A model generated the notes under the pieces. It did not search any database, was not told the origin of the DNA, and worked only from the letters and a program-made list of their open reading frames with translations. Both the position numbers and the translations under genes were made by a program. Shown in pieces: positions 61,310-64,000 of a stretch of 64,000 nucleotides of DNA (the first letter of the stretch is position 1; the number at the start of each line of letters is the position of its first letter). The stretch spans positions 29,284 to 93,283 of the forward strand of contig NZ_JAPTGC010000008.1 in assembly GCF_026891935.1 (NCBI RefSeq), in the 5' to 3' direction. The stretch comes from Methanocorpusculum vombati. Lineage in GTDB: Archaea > Halobacteriota > Methanomicrobia > Methanomicrobiales > Methanocorpusculaceae.

Positions 61310-62329
61310 TTAGACCAGCTTGTACAGCGGGCCTTCATGGTCCTGAACTTCGCCACCGAGCTCTTTCAGAGCCTCGGAAAGAACGATGTCAGAGAATGCT
61401 GCTGCGGTTGCAATACCTTCCATGTTCTCAATCGGACCGAACATGATAAGATCTGCACCAAGGGTCATTGCCATGATGTTACATCCGATATCAGGGGATG
61501 ACCAAGCAATCTGGCGAATGCCCTCAATACCGCCGTAGTGGTGGTGGAACATCTGCTCAGCAAGAAGATCCTTGCCCTTGTACTGCTCGTGGATGTTCTT
61601 TCTCCAGCGTTTCAGCCAGGTCCAGGACACCGTCATGTTGTGGTATGCACCACCGGTCGGCAGACCGTGGATTGCCTTGCATGCAAGAATCTCACGGAAC
61701 GAACCGGCAGAGCCGAGACCGAGCGGAGTTGCTGCAGTGTCAAGAATCGGGCGCTTGATACCGCACTCTTCTGCGATCTGAATCATACCCTTGGACTGAC
61801 CGGCAACACCGCCTTCCGAAAGAACCTTCTCACGACCGGCAACAGAACCGTCACCCGGGTTGAACGCAAGAACAATTGCGGAATCCACATCGGACTCTGC
61901 AAGTGCCTGAATGTTCTCCGGTGCAATAGAACCGTTGATGGAGTTGTAGATTGCACGATCTGCAAGACCGACTTCCGTAACGTACTTCGTTGCATGGACA
62001 AGTGCCTCAGGGGCAGAAGAGTCCATCAGGAATGCTGTCTTGTTGTCGATACTGTCAAACCACTGGAAGTAGGACTCGAATGCCTCTCCGTGCTCTGCAA
62101 TGATCTGGAGGAAGAAGTGGTTTCCGGTCGCGTCCGTCAGTTCCTGACAGCGGTTCCAGAGTGCTTCTGCTTTCGCTTTGTCGATCTTTCCAGTGTGGTC
62201 GTCAAGGACAACCTCGTGTTTGTTGTAGAAGATGGATGCACCAAGAACACGCGGGTATTCTCCGGGCTGTCCACCAATTTTAGTTCCGTTAAAGTCAAAG
62301 ACCTGTTGTTCCTTTTCGAACTTGAACAT
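61310..62329 (-). CDS. mtrH: Tetrahydromethanopterin S-methyltransferase subunit H
   Basis: 339 aa, soluble TIM-barrel subunit that transfers the methyl group from methyl-H4MPT to the Co(I) corrinoid on MtrA. The MFKFEKEQQVFDFNGTKIGGQPGEYP start and the GSIAPENI, VLAFNPGDG and CGIKRPILDTAATPLG blocks are characteristic. Last gene of the mtr operon, 14 bases after the MtrA-MtrG fusion. Confidence 0.97.
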   Translation of the reverse strand: MFKFEKEQQVFDFNGTKIGGQPGEYPRVLGASIFYNKHEVVLDDHTGKIDKAKAEALWNRCQELTDATGNHFFLQIIAEHGEAFESYFQWFDSIDNKTAFLMDSSAPEALVHATKYVTEVGLADRAIYNSINGSIAPENIQALAESDVDSAIVLAFNPGDGSVAGREKVLSEGGVAGQSKGMIQIAEECGIKRPILDTAATPLGLGSAGSFREILACKAIHGLPTGGAYHNMTVSWTWLKRWRKNIHEQYKGKDLLAEQMFHHHYGGIEGIRQIAWSSPDIGCNIMAMTLGADLIMFGPIENMEGIATAAAFSDIVLSEALKELGGEVQDHEGPLYKLV

Positions 62330-62343
62330 ATTGGCACCTCAAT

Positions 62344-63078
62344 TTACATTATCCTCGTGACTAACATCAGAATCACCATAAAGGCGATACATCCTGCTAC
62401 AAGACCATAGAGGATACCGATGTCACGACCGATTTTTCTTCCGACACGCATCGCGATTTCCGCGTCCGTGAACTCAATCTTTTTCTCGATTGCGTCAAGA
62501 CGCTTCTCGATCTCGAGGAACTGCGGGTTTGCACTCGCAACCGTTGCACCGCCGGCAGCACCGCCCTCGTCGTCAGAGATCTGAACAACGATCGGGTCTG
62601 CACCGAATGCTCCGGGGTCACGGGCAGTGAGTTCGGCAATCTTTGCAGAGATCTGACCAAGGTCTTCACTCTCCATAATATTGACGATCTCAACCTGCTC
62701 CTGGAACCGCTTGATGTGTTCATCAGTCAGGTTCTCAAGGAACGGAATTGCTCCGCCGGAACCGACGATCTTACCACCGTCAACACCGTTCTTGTGCATC
62801 GCCTCAATGGACTGACCGGAAAGGTGACCCTTCACTTCAGTACCACAGAGGAGCACGAAACGAATGTTCGGATTTGAGATAACGTTTGCAACGATCTTCT
62901 CAATACCGAGGTTTTCCGTCTTACAGGAACCTGCGAGGGCAGCTCCTGCGGCGCAGATTGCCGTCTCGTCAAGGTGGGAACCCATGGTGATAACAGCAAC
63001 AGGGCTGTTAGCGTCACCGGTGTGGTAGTCACCCTGGATGATCGGCCATCCGCTTGCTGGTGATTTCTTATCTGCCAT
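62344..63078 (-). CDS. MtrA corrinoid domain fused to an MtrG-like membrane tail
   Basis: 244 aa. Residues 1 to about 170 are a full MtrA cytoplasmic domain ([30 protein letters not shown] with His85 at the position of the reported cobamide axial ligand, [20 protein letters not shown]). Then a Gly/Ala linker and, from about 190, [20 protein letters not shown], then [20 protein letters not shown] and a membrane span, which is the MtrG signature. It sits at the mtrG position between mtrF and mtrH. ATG 63078 has a good leader; there is no stand-alone mtrG here. Canonical MtrA is encoded separately upstream. Confidence 0.85.
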   Translation of the reverse strand: MADKKSPASGWPIIQGDYHTGDANSPVAVITMGSHLDETAICAAGAALAGSCKTENLGIEKIVANVISNPNIRFVLLCGTEVKGHLSGQSIEAMHKNGVDGGKIVGSGGAIPFLENLTDEHIKRFQEQVEIVNIMESEDLGQISAKIAELTARDPGAFGADPIVVQISDDEGGAAGGATVASANPQFLEIEKRLDAIEKKIEFTDAEIAMRVGRKIGRDIGILYGLVAGCIAFMVILMLVTRIM

Positions 63079-63089
63079 ACTTCTTCACC

Positions 63090-63275
63090 TCAGAGCACCA
63101 GCACCGGTACAAGGATCATGATAAGGGCGATAACAAGACCGGCACCAAATCCGACAAGACCGGAGTCCATAATTGCAGACTCGACCTTGTGTGTACGGGC
63201 AAGAATCTGTCCTTTGTATCTGATGTCATCTACCATCTTATCGATGGCAGCCATTCTGATAATTGAACCTGCCAT
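63090..63275 (-). CDS. mtrF: Tetrahydromethanopterin S-methyltransferase subunit F
   Basis: 61 aa from ATG 63275. Cytoplasmic DKMVDDIRYKGQILARTHKV helix, then one C-terminal membrane span, the usual MtrF layout. Starts 2 bases after the mtrA stop and ends 11 bases before the fusion gene. An upstream ATG at 63287 would overlap mtrA. Confidence 0.9.
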   Translation of the reverse strand: MAGSIIRMAAIDKMVDDIRYKGQILARTHKVESAIMDSGLVGFGAGLVIALIMILVPVLVL

Positions 63276-63277
63276 TT

Positions 63278-64000
63278 TTAGAACCATCCATAGAAGATAA
63301 CACCAAGAATGATGAAGGACATGATAAGACCAATCATCAGACCCTCAATCTTGCCTCCGTAAAGACCGGACGAGAATCTGGTGCGGTAACCGATGTCGGT
63401 AACCATCATCTGGATGTTTTTCATGCGAGCAGTAATGAGGGCCATCTCACCGGTTAAGGGCTCTTCCTCACCGGCCTCTGCACCTCCGGCACTTCCGCCG
63501 TCATCGTCAGAAATCTGAACAACAATCGGGTCTGCACCGAATGCTCCGGGGTCTTTTCCTTTGAGCTCGTTGATCTTTGCAGAGATCTGACCGATGTCTT
63601 CACTCTCCATGATGTTTACGATCTCAACCTGCTCCTGGAACCGCTTGATGTGTTCCTCGGTCAGGTTCTCAAGGAACGGAATTGCTCCGCCGGAACCGAC
63701 AATCTTGCCGCCGTCAACACCGTTCTTGTGCATTGCCTCAATGGACTGACCGGAAAGGTGACCTTTCACTTCAGTACCACAGAGAAGCACATACCGGATG
63801 TTCGGGTTCGAGATGATGTTGGCAACAATCTTTTCGATACCGAGGTTTTCCGTCTTACAGGATCCTGCGAGGGCAGCTCCTGCAGCGCAGATTGCCGTCT
63901 CGTCAAGGTGGGAACCCATGGTGATAACAGCAACAGGGCTGTTAGCGTCACCGGTGTGGTAGTCACCCTGGATGATCGGCCATCCGCTTGCTGGTGATTT
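63278..64000 (-). CDS. mtrA: Tetrahydromethanopterin S-methyltransferase subunit A (lacks first four codons at window edge)
   Basis: Canonical MtrA: an N-terminal corrinoid-carrying domain with [10 protein letters not shown], a Gly/Glu-rich linker and its own C-terminal tail, [16 protein letters not shown] then [20 protein letters not shown], a single membrane anchor. It accepts the methyl group from MtrH and donates it to CoM, coupled to Na+ export by MtrE. By alignment with the fusion gene only MADK is missing at the right edge, so the start is about 12 bases outside. The expected mtrE, D, C and B lie further right. Confidence 0.95.
   Translation of the reverse strand, partial: KSPASGWPIIQGDYHTGDANSPVAVITMGSHLDETAICAAGAALAGSCKTENLGIEKIVANIISNPNIRYVLLCGTEVKGHLSGQSIEAMHKNGVDGGKIVGSGGAIPFLENLTEEHIKRFQEQVEIVNIMESEDIGQISAKINELKGKDPGAFGADPIVVQISDDDGGSAGGAEAGEEEPLTGEMALITARMKNIQMMVTDIGYRTRFSSGLYGGKIEGLMIGLIMSFIILGVIFYGWF

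Overview
The window is a methanogenic archaeon of the Methanomicrobiales type, most like Methanocorpusculum. The evidence is the N5-methyl-tetrahydromethanopterin:CoM methyltransferase genes (mtr) at the right edge, methyl-CoM reductase component A2 (atwA), glycerol-1-phosphate dehydrogenase (egsA), archaeal primase, GINS, aIF2-alpha, aIF1A and Nop10, CTP-dependent riboflavin kinase, the archaeal mevalonate module, and several families largely confined to archaea or methanogens (DUF2115, UPF0058, UPF0179, DUF63). Genus is inferred; no rRNA is present. I found no insertion sequence, prophage, CRISPR array or rRNA.

Layout, left to right. 1-14 kb: the end of an HtpX protease, tRNA-Gly and tRNA-Val, a divergent LysR/EamA exporter pair, a very large single-chain PurL of bacterial type, DUF134/atwA, a DHH phosphoesterase, tRNA-Phe, an overlapping JAMM-ribL-DUF2284 operon, a YgjP-like metalloprotein and amt-glnK. 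14-24 kb: a sugar-1-phosphate nucleotidyltransferase, an SDR enzyme, hisE with a NusA-like KH protein, proS, an M24 peptidase, SpoIIM/DUF63 membrane proteins, egsA, UPF0179, an ADP-ribosylglycohydrolase and UPF0058. 24-31 kb: a co-oriented information-processing cluster (elp3, priS, GINS, rpl44e, rps27e, aIF2-alpha, nop10, PAC2, endoQ). 31-33.5 kb: a solo DNA methyltransferase translationally coupled to an FKBP, an HTH remnant, and an AT-rich gene-poor stretch full of inverted repeats.

33.5-46 kb: a beta-helix surface protein with an archaeosortase-type C-terminus, two tandem PEGA surface proteins coupled to DUF2115, a DUF475/TerC protein, the mevalonate operon (HTH regulator, HMG-CoA synthase, thiolase, DUF35), ribK-ribB, and an XRE/DUF2178 pair. 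46-54 kb: a YgiQ-like radical SAM protein, an Na+/H+ antiporter, FmdE-like, aIF1A without an ordinary start codon, a YtrA/GntR-regulated ABC-2 export operon, a small orphan protein, DUF1624, and a second small HTH remnant. 54-64 kb, all minus strand: a copper P-type ATPase, a tandem double periplasmic-binding protein coupled to a TPR protein, and mtrA-mtrF-(mtrA::mtrG)-mtrH.

The most striking observation is the mtr locus: where mtrG is expected there is a second, full MtrA corrinoid domain fused to an MtrG-like membrane tail. It shares 116 consecutive identical bases with the canonical mtrA. Other points are the aIF1A start, the bacterial-style PurL, the double-PBP/TPR operon, two related start-less HTH modules, and several operator-like inverted repeats.
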